Shown here: one piece after another, positions 41,253-48,777 of the stretch | Layout of the letters: each line of letters starts with the position of its first letter | Numbering within the stretch: the first letter of the stretch is position 1 | Assembly: GCA_036262035.1 (NCBI GenBank) | Contig: DATAJS010000001.1 | Coordinates: forward strand, 216,868-280,867 | DNA length: 64,000 nucleotides | Origin: Burkholderiales bacterium | GTDB lineage: Bacteria > Pseudomonadota > Gammaproteobacteria > Burkholderiales > SG8-41 | Direction: 5' to 3' | Position numbers and translations under genes: made by a program | The notes under the pieces: generated by a model | The model's input: the letters and a program-made list of their open reading frames with translations, nothing else | What the model was told of the DNA's origin: nothing | Database searches by the model: none

Positions 41253-42383
41253 TCAGGCGAAGCGCGCGAGCCTGAACAGGGCGATGTCGTGCTTCGTCGC
41301 GCCGTCGACGGCGAGGTCGGCCATGATCTCGCCGACGACGCTGCAGAACTTGAAGCCGTGTCCCGAGAATCCGGCCGCGACCGCGACGTTCGGGTGATCG
41401 GGCAGCACGTCGAGGATGAAGTGCTCGTCGGGCGAGTTGGTGAAGATGCACGGCTTCATCGCGAGCGCCGGGCCGTCGGCGTCGGGGAAGTAGCGGCGTA
41501 TCCCTTCGCGTAGCGTCTCTTCATCTTCGGTGCCGACCGCGCGGTCCATCCGCTCGAGATCGCCGATGCGCTCGCGCCGATGGTGGTACTTGCCGATCTT
41601 GAATCCCGGGATGGCGCCGTAGATCGGATAGCCGTAGAAGCGCCCTTCGGGTGCTTCCATGTTGAACACCGGGAACGCGCTGCACCCGAAGTATTCCGGT
41701 TTCAACGGCTTGGTCCACAGCATCACTTGCCGCTCGGGAACGGCGAGCTTGTCGAGTGTCGGCACCAGCGTGCGCGCCCACGGTCCTGCGGAGATCACGA
41801 GTTTCTTAGCACGATAGCGGCCCTGCTCGGTCTCGACCTCTACACCGGCGTCGACCGCGTGCCAGCGCAGCACGCGCTCGCGAGTGCGCAGCGTCGCGCG
41901 GAGCCTCTGCGCCGCGGCTGCATGCGCAGCGACGCAGCGCTCGGGATTGAGGAAGCCGCCGTCGGGCTGGTAAACCGCGACCCTGTCACCGGGCAGGCGA
42001 TAGCCCGGAAAGCGCCGCGCAAGCTCGGCGGCATCGAGAAGCTCGTGCGGAAGATCGTGCAGCGCGCAGGAGGCGAGCGAGCCGCGCACCGTCGCGCTGT
42101 CTTCCGACCCCGCGTCGACGCCGCCGGTGATGATCAGGAGCTGCTCTCCCGTCTCGGCCTCGAGCTCGCGCCATAGCGTGTAGGAGCTGCGCAGCAGCGG
42201 TACATAGCGAGGATCTTCGGAATACGCGAGCCGGATGATGCGGCTCTCGCCGTGCGACGAGCCGAGCTCGTGCGGCACGTCGAAGCGCTCGATGCCGAGC
42301 ACGCGCAAGCCGCGCCGTGCGAGGTGGTACAACGCGGCGCTGCCCATGCCGCCGATGCCGACGACGATGGCATCGTACGTCAT
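41253..42383 (-). CDS. Sarcosine oxidase/N-methyltryptophan oxidase-like flavoenzyme
   Basis: A 376-residue FAD enzyme of the monomeric sarcosine oxidase family (SolA-like). The Rossmann motif is AIVVGIGGMGSAALYHLARRG (in pieces), and ERFDVPHELGSSHGESRIIR is the characteristic second block. The covalent-FAD Cys is in MKPCIFTNSPDEHFILDVLP (Cys about 313). FSGHGFKFCSVVGEIMADL closes the fold. It oxidises N-methyl amino acids, giving formaldehyde, H2O2 and the amine. The ATG overlaps the stop of the DapA-family gene by one base, so the pair is a compact operon. Confidence 0.93.
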   Translation of the reverse strand: MTYDAIVVGIGGMGSAALYHLARRGLRVLGIERFDVPHELGSSHGESRIIRLAYSEDPRYVPLLRSSYTLWRELEAETGEQLLIITGGVDAGSEDSATVRGSLASCALHDLPHELLDAAELARRFPGYRLPGDRVAVYQPDGGFLNPERCVAAHAAAAQRLRATLRTRERVLRWHAVDAGVEVETEQGRYRAKKLVISAGPWARTLVPTLDKLAVPERQVMLWTKPLKPEYFGCSAFPVFNMEAPEGRFYGYPIYGAIPGFKIGKYHHRRERIGDLERMDRAVGTEDEETLREGIRRYFPDADGPALAMKPCIFTNSPDEHFILDVLPDHPNVAVAAGFSGHGFKFCSVVGEIMADLAVDGATKHDIALFRLARFA

Positions 42384-43291
42384 CAGCGCCGCGCGAGCCT
42401 CGCCAGCAGGTAGTCGACTTCCGCGCGCGCGGTCTCGCTCAGCGGCGACGCCGGTGCGCGCTGCGCATCGGAGGCGAGCGCCCCGCGCTTTTTGAGGATG
42501 TATTTACGCACCGCGAGGCCCACGCCCGGCTGCTGCTCGTAGCGGATCAGCGGCAGGTGCGCGTCGAAGAGATCGTGCGCGCGGTCGCGCTCGCCGGCTT
42601 TGGAGAGCTTCACCAGCTCGACGAGCATCTCCGGGAAGGCATAGCCGCACATCGCGCCGTCGGCTCCGCGCTCGAGCTCGTAGTTCACGAACACGCCGCC
42701 ATTGCCGGTAAGGATCGACACCCTGCGCATGCCTTCGCGTTCCAGCTTGCGGATCGCGCTGAGCTTTTCGAGGCTGGGCCAGTCCTCGATCTTGAGCATC
42801 TTGCACGACGGAATCTCGGTGACGATGCGCTTTAGCACCGCGGGCGTCATCACCACGCTGAACGCCAGCGGATAGTCCTGCAGCGCGAAAGGCACGTCCG
42901 CGCCGATCGCTTCGGCCGCCTGTTTGTAATAGGCCACGATCGAATCGTCGGTCCGCAGCGTCGACGGGGGCGCGATCATCACGCCCTGCGCGCCCGCCTC
43001 CATCGCGTCGCGCGCGAGCTTGCGCATGCCCGCGAAACCGGGCGAGGTCACGCCGACGATTACGGCCAAGTTCCCGGCGCGCTTGACGTACCGCTTCACG
43101 AGCTCGATCGACTCGTCCGCGTCGAGCTTGGGCGCCTCGCCCATCACGCCGAGCACGGTCATGCCGGTGACGCCGCGTTCGACATAGAAATCGGTGAGCC
43201 GATCGACCGATTCGAGATCGAGCCTGCCGTCCGCATGGAACGGTGTGGCGGCGATGGTATAGACGCCCGAGGCGTGTTCGTCGAATGGCAT
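42383..43291 (-). CDS. DapA family aldolase/lyase
   Basis: A 302-residue class I aldolase of the dihydrodipicolinate synthase/N-acetylneuraminate lyase superfamily. VTGMTVLGVMGEAPKLDADE is the GxxGE region; LQDYPLAF has the proton-shuttle Tyr; MLKIEDWPSL carries the Schiff-base Lys (about 168). It is not the biosynthetic DapA: the substrate-specific arginine of that enzyme is not seen, and the neighbour is a flavoenzyme. Pyruvate- or 2-keto acid-linked cleavage of a catabolic intermediate is likely. AGGGAAG lies before the ATG. First gene of the pair with the sarcosine-oxidase-like gene. Confidence 0.92.
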   Translation of the reverse strand: MPFDEHASGVYTIAATPFHADGRLDLESVDRLTDFYVERGVTGMTVLGVMGEAPKLDADESIELVKRYVKRAGNLAVIVGVTSPGFAGMRKLARDAMEAGAQGVMIAPPSTLRTDDSIVAYYKQAAEAIGADVPFALQDYPLAFSVVMTPAVLKRIVTEIPSCKMLKIEDWPSLEKLSAIRKLEREGMRRVSILTGNGGVFVNYELERGADGAMCGYAFPEMLVELVKLSKAGERDRAHDLFDAHLPLIRYEQQPGVGLAVRKYILKKRGALASDAQRAPASPLSETARAEVDYLLARLARR

Positions 43292-43303
43292 GTTCTTCCC
43301 TGG

Positions 43304-43385
43304 TCATTGCGAGGAGCGACAGCGACGAAGCAATCCCGTTGCGAACGACGAGATCGCGAGGTCGCGCTGACGCGCGCCTCGCGAC
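43304..43385. repeat. GTCATTGCGAGG-type element
   Basis: GTCATTGCGAGGAGCGACAG, CGACGAAGCAATCC and the return part GAGATCGCGAGGTCGCGC, ending CGCGCCTCGCGACGAC. It lies upstream of the DapA-family gene, in a 602-bp gap with no coding sequence I can support (43292-43893). The gap also holds the long inverted repeat at 43523. Confidence 0.65.
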
Positions 43386-43522
43386 GACGTTCTCTCCCTA
43401 CCGCGCGGATATCGTCGCGTCCTCCAAGATCCTGAGTATCGCATTCATCTCGCCTTAGCCTGGCGCTGATATCGAGCGCCGTCTTTGCCGGCGCCGAAAC
43501 CGCCGCCCAACGACGGCGCCTG

Positions 43523-43838
43523 ATCATCACACCGTGCGCCGCATCACCCACGGCCTTCCCGCCCGACTCGTCGCCGCTGCTCCCCTGCGTCTGCATGCGC
43601 AGCCGCAGCGAGCAGCGGTTCCCCCGCGACGCTCGTCAAGGGCGGCGACTGCGGAACTCGCGCACCGGCTCGACTTCGATCAACCGCCCCTTAACTCGGC
43701 AAGAGCATCGTGCTTGTAACCACCGGGGAAGCTCGACAGTCCTCGTCGAAACCCCGCCCTTGACGAGCGTCGCGGAGGCGTACTTCGTCTGATTGGGCGG
43801 GAAGGCCATGGGCGATACGGCGGTTGCGCTGCGGTAAG
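43523..43838. repeat. About 300-bp inverted-repeat element, copy A
   Basis: The left arm (43523-43660) reads ATCATCACACCGTGCGCCGC onward to GACGCTCGTCAAGGGCGGCG. The right arm (43755-43838) is a related sequence in inverse orientation (from CGCCCTTGACGAGCGTCGCG to GGCCATGGGCGATACGGCGG). The centre is about 95 bp. Copy B at 47221 is the same element turned round: its left arm is the complement of this right arm, its right arm the complement of this left arm. Both arms have reading frames (MAFPPNQTKYASATL-like), which recur but end quickly; I do not call genes. Confidence 0.75.
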
Positions 43839-43893
43839 ACACGGGACGTTGAAGTTCCGCAAGCGACCCAAAGCCGTCCTCGGAGATTCCTCG

Positions 43894-44400
43894 TCAGCTC
43901 AGCGGTTCGCGCGTGATTTCCGCGGCGCGCACGTAGATCCGATAGTCAGCCGATGGATGCTCTGAGGAGATGACGATGAACCACTCTGGAAGATGCTCAC
44001 GGAGAAGCTCTTGCAGTGCTCCTAACAGCTTCTCGGTCGCCTGGGCGAAGTCCGCCACGATGACGCCATGCGCCTTCTCTTCACCTATCTCGTCGATAAC
44101 CCAGAAGTGGCCGGTCGGTATATCGCCGCGCTCGCGACACTCGCTGATCGCGGACGTAATTAGCTGATAACCTTTCTCCCAGACATCCGTAGGCGGATAG
44201 TCGAATAGGTCGTGCATCGACAACCCGAAGTCGCGTAGCCTCGTCTCGATCTCATGGTAGGCCTGTTCGGAAGTGCAACGCCCCTCCGCCACATCGGCCT
44301 TGCTTGATTCGATAACATTCCGCAGCATCGATTCAGTCTGTCTCGCTGCATCCGCAGTCATACCCTGCTCCAACAAACGGGTTGCGATAGCCTTGGTCAT
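43894..44400 (-). CDS. Hypothetical protein in repeat-flanked segment
   Basis: A 168-residue protein, all polar, no signal or membrane segment. N-terminal helices (TKAIATRLLEQGMTADAARQ, then MLRNVIESSKADVAEGRC), then HEIETRLRDFGLSMHDLFDY and a C-terminal part ending PEWFIVISSEHPSADYRIYV. Base composition is visibly lower in GC than the neighbours outside the repeats, suggesting acquisition. I do not recognise a family. Weak Shine-Dalgarno (AAGG close to the ATG). The 174 bp upstream (44401-44574) hold no other feature. Confidence 0.6.
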   Translation of the reverse strand: MTKAIATRLLEQGMTADAARQTESMLRNVIESSKADVAEGRCTSEQAYHEIETRLRDFGLSMHDLFDYPPTDVWEKGYQLITSAISECRERGDIPTGHFWVIDEIGEEKAHGVIVADFAQATEKLLGALQELLREHLPEWFIVISSEHPSADYRIYVRAAEITREPLS

Positions 44401-44574
44401 ACCTTATCCCTGATGCGCTCGGACGAAGCTAATGCTTTCAGGTTACGCCATGGATGTCCGGTCGCGAAGGACCAGTGCCATACGTTTGAATAGCCGCTCT
44501 TGGCCGATTGCAGCGGCTCAGCAATAGTCCCAAACTGAATCAAGAACCTCTTGTGTCGCCGGCTACGGAGCCCG

Positions 44575-45165
44575 CTACGTCGATGTCCTGACGGCGACGT
44601 ATTCGCCTTTGCCTATCGGTATCAGGCAACCTGCAAAGTCACCGTCGGCCATCATCAGTTCGCGCAAGGGAGCAAGTTCCTCCACGTGAGACGTGGCGTT
44701 ATCGACCACGAGTAAGCCGCCTGGGCGCAGAACGCGACGCAGCTTATGCCACCAGCGCGTGTACTCTGAGCGTTCCGAGTCCAGAAAGACCAGGTCGTAT
44801 GCGCCTTCCTCGCTTGCGTTCAGGAAACGGCCGGCATCTTCGTGGACTTGGGTGATGAACGATGCAAGCCCGGATCGCGCGAAATTGGTGGACGCGAGCT
44901 TTATCTTGTAAGCGTCGACCTCCACGGTCGTCACCGATCCCTCGATTGCCTTTGCGGCCTCTGCAAGCCAGAGTGTGGAGTAGCCGTTCGACGTGCCGAT
45001 TTCCAGAACGCGCCGTGCGGCCGTCGCGCGCACGAGTATCGCCAGCAATTGGCCGGTATCACGCGTGATGTTGAACATGCGCCGGTTCCGCGCGGCTGTC
45101 GCGGCGTCGTGCGCTTCGCCGAAGCTCTCCAGATCGGCCTTCAAAGTTTCAAGCCTGTCGCTCAT
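44575..45165 (-). CDS. SAM-dependent O-methyltransferase-like protein
   Basis: A 196-residue methyltransferase of the catechol/caffeoyl-CoA O-methyltransferase type. AARRVLEIGTSNGYSTLWLAEA (in parts) is the SAM glycine-rich loop, TTVEVDAYKI gives the acidic ribose ligand, YDLVFLDSERSEY carries the metal Asp, and GGLLVVDNATSHVEEL follows. It would methylate a small aromatic or hydroxylated acid. GGGAGC precedes the ATG, which is 12 bp after the end of the receptor gene, so the two are co-transcribed; the receptor could import its substrate. Confidence 0.88.
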   Translation of the reverse strand: MSDRLETLKADLESFGEAHDAATAARNRRMFNITRDTGQLLAILVRATAARRVLEIGTSNGYSTLWLAEAAKAIEGSVTTVEVDAYKIKLASTNFARSGLASFITQVHEDAGRFLNASEEGAYDLVFLDSERSEYTRWWHKLRRVLRPGGLLVVDNATSHVEELAPLRELMMADGDFAGCLIPIGKGEYVAVRTST

Positions 45166-45177
45166 GTCATGCTCCCG

Positions 45178-46152
45178 TTACTCAGCGCGCATGCCGGTGC
45201 GATCGATGAGCCGCTTCATCTTTTCCGATTCAGTGGCGATGTAAGCCGCAAACTCGCCGGGCGCCGCGGGCGCAGCTCTCGCGCCCTGCGTCAGCAGCGT
45301 CGTGTGCATCGCGGGCGTCCGCAGGACTTCTGTGATGTCGTGATTCAGTCTCGCTACCAGAGCCGGCGGCGTACGGGCGGGGGCGAGCAGGCCGATCCAG
45401 AACTCGAGCTCGAACCCCCGCAGGCCCGATTCCGCTGCGGTCGGAATGTCGGGCACCCCCGGGAACCGCTCGCTGCCGGTGACGGCGTATGCTTTGACTC
45501 GCCCCGCCTTCACGTGAGGCAGCATGCTGGGCAAGGCGCCGAAACCCATCTTCACCTCGCCGCTCACGATCGCGTGCGTCGATGCACCACCGCCTTTGTA
45601 ATGAATCGGCGCGGCGTTTACGCCGGCCGCTTGCTTCAGCAACTCCATTGCGATGTGATTGTTGGTACCCGGACCGGCTGTAGCGAAATGGATCTCACGC
45701 GGCTCAGCTTTCGCAAATGCGAGGAATTCGTGGAGCGTGGCGGCCGGCACGGAAGGGTGCGCGACCAGCAACGTGGGCGTCAGTGCCGCGAGCGTTATCG
45801 GCGAGAAGTCGCGGACGGGGTGATAGGGAATGCTCCTGTAAAGGTGGGGCGCAACGGCGAGCGCGGAACGGTCGGACATGACTAGCGTATAGCCGTCGGG
45901 CGTCGCTCTCGCCGCCATGCCGGTGCCGACGGTCAAAGCGGCCGCACCCTGATTCTCGACCACCACCGGTTGGCCCCAGCGCTCGGTCAGACGCTGGCCG
46001 AGTTGTCTCGTCACGATGTCGTGGAAAGTGCCGCTTCCGCCGGTGATGATGCGCACCGGTTTTGCCGGGTAAGTCTGCGCGGCGGCGCAAGCGGCCGCCA
46101 ACGGCATGGCCGCAAGCAGCAACACTGGTGCAGCATGCCTCATCGGGCGCAT
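45178..46152 (-). CDS. TctC/Bug family solute receptor 7
   Basis: A 324-residue receptor: signal peptide MRPMRHAAPVLLLAAMPLAA with CAAAQ, then TYPAKPVRIITGGSGTFHDI, a less typical start in which the usual PGG is TGGSGT. ATPDGYTLVMSDRSAL and IHYKGGGASTHAIVSGEV also differ from the norm, so its ligand may be unusual. The start at 46152 has AGGGA about 9 bp upstream; longer readings to 46191 or 46218 run into the divergent promoter. Operon with the O-methyltransferase; divergent LysR gene at 46262. Confidence 0.9.
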   Translation of the reverse strand: MRPMRHAAPVLLLAAMPLAAACAAAQTYPAKPVRIITGGSGTFHDIVTRQLGQRLTERWGQPVVVENQGAAALTVGTGMAARATPDGYTLVMSDRSALAVAPHLYRSIPYHPVRDFSPITLAALTPTLLVAHPSVPAATLHEFLAFAKAEPREIHFATAGPGTNNHIAMELLKQAAGVNAAPIHYKGGGASTHAIVSGEVKMGFGALPSMLPHVKAGRVKAYAVTGSERFPGVPDIPTAAESGLRGFELEFWIGLLAPARTPPALVARLNHDITEVLRTPAMHTTLLTQGARAAPAAPGEFAAYIATESEKMKRLIDRTGMRAE

Positions 46153-46243
46153 GGCTTTGGTCCCTATCGCTCGTGGTTGAAAGTTGCGCATCGATGGTGA
46201 GCGCTCAACACGATTCACGCAATTGTGTGAGAATTAAATCTCC

Positions 46244-46258
46244 ATCAATACCGTTGAT
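46244..46258. promoter_or_regulatory. Short palindrome before LysR start
   Basis: ATCAA-TACCG-TTGAT, a perfect 5-bp dyad with a 5-bp centre, inside an AT-richer divergent promoter (46153-46261) between receptor 7 and the regulator. The position, just before the regulator's start codon, suits autoregulation. A second weaker dyad, CACGC-AATT-GTGTG, is at about 46216-46230. Confidence 0.5.
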
Positions 46259-46261
46259 AGT

Positions 46262-47176
46262 ATGGACCTGCGAGACATCGAGTATTTCACCGTGGTGGCG
46301 CAGCACGGGCATCTCGGACGCGCCGCGGAGGCCTTGGGACTCGGCCAACCTGCATTGAGCATGAGCCTGCGCCGTCTCGAGAAATCCGCTCAGGCCAAGC
46401 TGGTGAGACGCACACCTAAAGGCGTCGAGCTCACGGCAGTAGGCGCCGCGCTCCTTTCGCATGCGGGCAAGCTACGTCTCGCGCGCGATGATCTCGCTCG
46501 TGAGGTGGCCGATCTCGCGCACGGACGCGCGGGGCACCTTCGCATCGGCGCGAGCCCCTCGAACGCTGACGTGGGCCTGCCGGAAGCCTGCAGCCAACTT
46601 TTAATGGAAGGGCCCAAGATTACGGTCAACGTCGCCGTGTTCGACAATGACGCCCTGTTGCCGGCCTTGCGCGCGGGCGAGCTGGACATCGCAATTACGC
46701 ACACTCGCAAGCTCTCACAAGCGGACGTCGCGATGGAGTGGTTTCGGGAGGACGAATTCGTCGTCTACTGCGCCGCCAATCACCGGCTGACCAAGCGCAA
46801 CTCGATCACGCTGCAGGATCTCGCGCACGAGCGGTGGGCAGCAGCGGCCTCGGCATCGGGCGCCTTCGGACCGTTGCAGGTGTTGCGCGACGCGTTTGCC
46901 GAACGCGGCTTACCTGCGCCCCGTATTTCGCTCGTTTCCGACCTCGTGATGTCGAGACTCCGAACAGTGGCGCGGTCCGATCTGCTCGGGATCGCCGTCA
47001 AGCCGAACGTTCAGGAAGTCGCAACGCGACTACGTCTTAAGATCTTGCCGATCAAACACAGCGACTGGGTTCGCCGCGTCGCTGTCGCTTATCGGCAGGA
47101 CAGCTACCTCTCGCCGGCGGCCCGGCGTTTCATTGAGATTCTCAAGGCGACGGGGGCAAGTCTGCGCGCGGACTGA
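46262..47176 (+). CDS. LysR family transcriptional regulator
   Basis: A 304-residue regulator. The helix-turn-helix is IEYFTVVAQHGHLGRAAEAL, then GLGQPALSMSLRRLEKS (residues about 5-42), with the effector-binding domain after it (HGRAGHLRIGASPSNADVGL and further). It is divergent from the receptor 7/O-methyltransferase operon and almost certainly controls it. The inducer is likely the acid that the receptor binds. No good Shine-Dalgarno precedes the ATG; a GATAGT stretch is closest. Downstream is element copy B. Confidence 0.93.
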   Translation: MDLRDIEYFTVVAQHGHLGRAAEALGLGQPALSMSLRRLEKSAQAKLVRRTPKGVELTAVGAALLSHAGKLRLARDDLAREVADLAHGRAGHLRIGASPSNADVGLPEACSQLLMEGPKITVNVAVFDNDALLPALRAGELDIAITHTRKLSQADVAMEWFREDEFVVYCAANHRLTKRNSITLQDLAHERWAAAASASGAFGPLQVLRDAFAERGLPAPRISLVSDLVMSRLRTVARSDLLGIAVKPNVQEVATRLRLKILPIKHSDWVRRVAVAYRQDSYLSPAARRFIEILKATGASLRAD

Positions 47177-47220
47177 CCGCTCCTCGCCGACAACGGGACT
47201 ACGACGACACTGCCCTCACT

Positions 47221-47516
47221 TCTTGCCAGCGCAACCGCCGTATCGCCCATGGCCTTCCCGCCCAATCAGACGAAGTACGCCTCCGCGACGCTCGGCAAGG
47301 ACGAAGCTTTGAGGTCTCGAAAGTCAAGATGGATCCCGGATCGCGCGCGCTATCGCGCACGCGTCCGGGACGACGCGACTTTGCGTCGCGTCTGTTCCGC
47401 AGTCGCCGCCCTTGACGAGCGTCGCGGGAGAACCGCTGCGCAGCTCAAGCGCTAGCAGCGGCGACGAGTCGGGCGGGAAGGCCGAGGGTGATGCGGCGCA
47501 CGGCGTGATGATTGGC
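47221..47516. repeat. About 300-bp inverted-repeat element, copy B
   Basis: The left arm (47227-47300) from GCGCAACCGCCGTATCGCCC to CCGCGACGCTCGGCAAGG is the reverse complement of the right arm of copy A. The right arm (47395-47516) from CGCAGTCGCCGCCCTTGACG to GCACGGCGTGATGATTGG is the reverse complement of copy A's left arm. The centre differs from copy A and has received a dRS3-like palindrome (GGATCCCGGATCGCGCGCGC-type, 47330-47371). No transposase is encoded. The gap 47177-47647 has no gene. Confidence 0.75.
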
Positions 47517-47546
47517 CAAGCGCATTAGAGCGGCGTAAAGCAGGAC

Positions 47547-47583
47547 CACCCCCACCCTAGCCCTCCCCCTGAAGGGGAGGGGA
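47547..47583. repeat. CCCTCCCCCTGAAGGGGAGGG repeat
   Basis: CCACCCCCACCCTAGCCCTC followed by CCCCTGAAGGGGAGGGG forms a short C/G-rich hairpin, a widespread intergenic motif, about 60 bp ahead of the dehydrogenase gene. Confidence 0.55.
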
Positions 47584-47647
47584 ATCCGCTCGTCGACCAG
47601 CCGCGGTTTGCGGGTACCATCGGCGTCCCGACTCGCAAGGATCACCG

Positions 47648-48724
47648 GTGGCAAACGACAGCTCTTTTCCCGCCCAGCGCTTCGACGCCGAAGCGCTCAC
47701 CACCTACGCAGAGAATCTCCTCATAGCCGCCAAGATGCCGCGCGATCGTGCGACCGACGTGGCCAGCGTACTTGTCGAAGCCGACCTCCTCGGTCACGAC
47801 ACCCACGGGCTCGAGCTGCTGCCCGGCTATCTCGCGCACATCGAGCAGGGCCTCATGACGCTGGAAGGCGAGCCGACGGTCCTCAACGACCGCCCCGCGG
47901 TGCTCGCGTGGGACGGCCATCGCCTGCCCGGTCCGTGGCTCGTGCTGCGAGCGATCGAGGAAGCCGGGAAGCGCGCGAAGCTCTACGGCACCGGCAGCGT
48001 CAGCATCCGCAAGAGCTATCACATCGCATGCCTCGCGGTATACGCGCGCCGCGTCGCCGAACAGGGGCTCGCGCTGCTCCTCTACACCTCCGCGCCCGCG
48101 GGCTCGAGCGTCGCGCCGTTCGGCGGCACGCGCGCGCTGTTCTCGCCGAGCCCGGTCGCGATGGGCATACCGACCGGAGGCGATCCGATCCTGATCGACG
48201 TCTCGACCTCGCTGACGACCAACAGCCTCACCGGCCGTCTTCAGAAGGAAGGGAAGAAGCTGCACGCCCAATGGCTCATGGACGAGACCGGCGAGCCGAC
48301 CGACGACCCCACGGTGCTCGCTGCGCCGCGCACCGGGACGATCCTGCCGGTCGGCGGCAAGGACGCGGGCCACAAGGGTTACGGCCTGTCGCTGATCGTC
48401 GAAGCGCTCACCGCCGGTCTCGCGGGGCACGGCCGCTCCGATCCGGGCCCGCGCATGGGCGGCACGATCTTCGTCCAGGTGCTCGATCCCGAGGCTTTCA
48501 GCGGCCTTCCCGCGTTCCAGGAGCAGATGGACTGGATCGCCGCAGCGTGCCGCTCCAACCCGCCCGCGAAAGGCGTGGAGCGCGTGCGCCTGCCCGGCGA
48601 GCGCGGGCTGGAGCTTCGGCGGAAACAGCTCCAAGAAGGTGTCGTCCTCAAGCCGCAGATCATCGCGGCGCTGCGGCCTTATTCCGAAAAGCTCGGCGTC
48701 CCGCTGCCAACCCGCTATTCGTAG
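47648..48724 (+). CDS. Ldh2-family malate/lactate (ureidoglycolate-type) dehydrogenase
   Basis: A 358-residue NAD(P)-dependent dehydrogenase of the family unrelated to classical LDH. The substrate and catalytic region is VLVEADLLGHDTHGLELLPG (His in GHDTHG about 51). FGGTRALFSPSPVAMGIPTG, VGGKDAGHKGYGLSLIVEAL and PRMGGTIFVQVLDPEAF follow. It oxidises 2-hydroxy acids such as L-lactate, malate, sulfolactate or ureidoglycolate. The GTG start at 47648 has AAGGATC ahead. Its TAG stop is the first three bases of the palindromic repeat that follows. Confidence 0.92.
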   Translation: MANDSSFPAQRFDAEALTTYAENLLIAAKMPRDRATDVASVLVEADLLGHDTHGLELLPGYLAHIEQGLMTLEGEPTVLNDRPAVLAWDGHRLPGPWLVLRAIEEAGKRAKLYGTGSVSIRKSYHIACLAVYARRVAEQGLALLLYTSAPAGSSVAPFGGTRALFSPSPVAMGIPTGGDPILIDVSTSLTTNSLTGRLQKEGKKLHAQWLMDETGEPTDDPTVLAAPRTGTILPVGGKDAGHKGYGLSLIVEALTAGLAGHGRSDPGPRMGGTIFVQVLDPEAFSGLPAFQEQMDWIAAACRSNPPAKGVERVRLPGERGLELRRKQLQEGVVLKPQIIAALRPYSEKLGVPLPTRYS

Positions 48725-48777
48725 GGTGTGCGCAAGCGCACCTCGCCGTTTTGCGGTGCGTTAGCACGCACCCTACG
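48722..48777. repeat. GTAGGGTGTGCG / CGCACCCTAC palindrome supplying two stop codons
   Basis: TAGGGTGTGCGCAAGCGCAC and TGCGGTGCGTTAGCACGCACCCTAC fill the whole space between the convergent dehydrogenase and ABC exporter genes. The TAG stop of the first (48722-48724) and the TAG stop of the second (complement of CTA, 48773-48775) are both part of the element's ends. It probably works as a bidirectional terminator. Confidence 0.75.

Noticed and set aside
42383..43291. Calling the DapA-family gene lysine-biosynthetic dapA
   Set aside because: It is coupled to a sarcosine-oxidase-like gene and lies in a catabolic region; only superfamily residues (Tyr, Schiff-base Lys) are seen.
43534..43842. 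Short open frames within the repeat element (for example those giving MAFPPNQTKYASATL)
   Set aside because: The same peptide is found in both orientations and in both copies only because the DNA is repeated. Frames end at different points, with no Shine-Dalgarno.
43523..47516. The long inverted repeats considered as integron attC sites
   Set aside because: No recognisable GTTRRRY/RYYYAAC core boxes at the arm ends, no integrase gene, and the genes between are in divergent operons with their own promoters rather than single cassettes in one direction.
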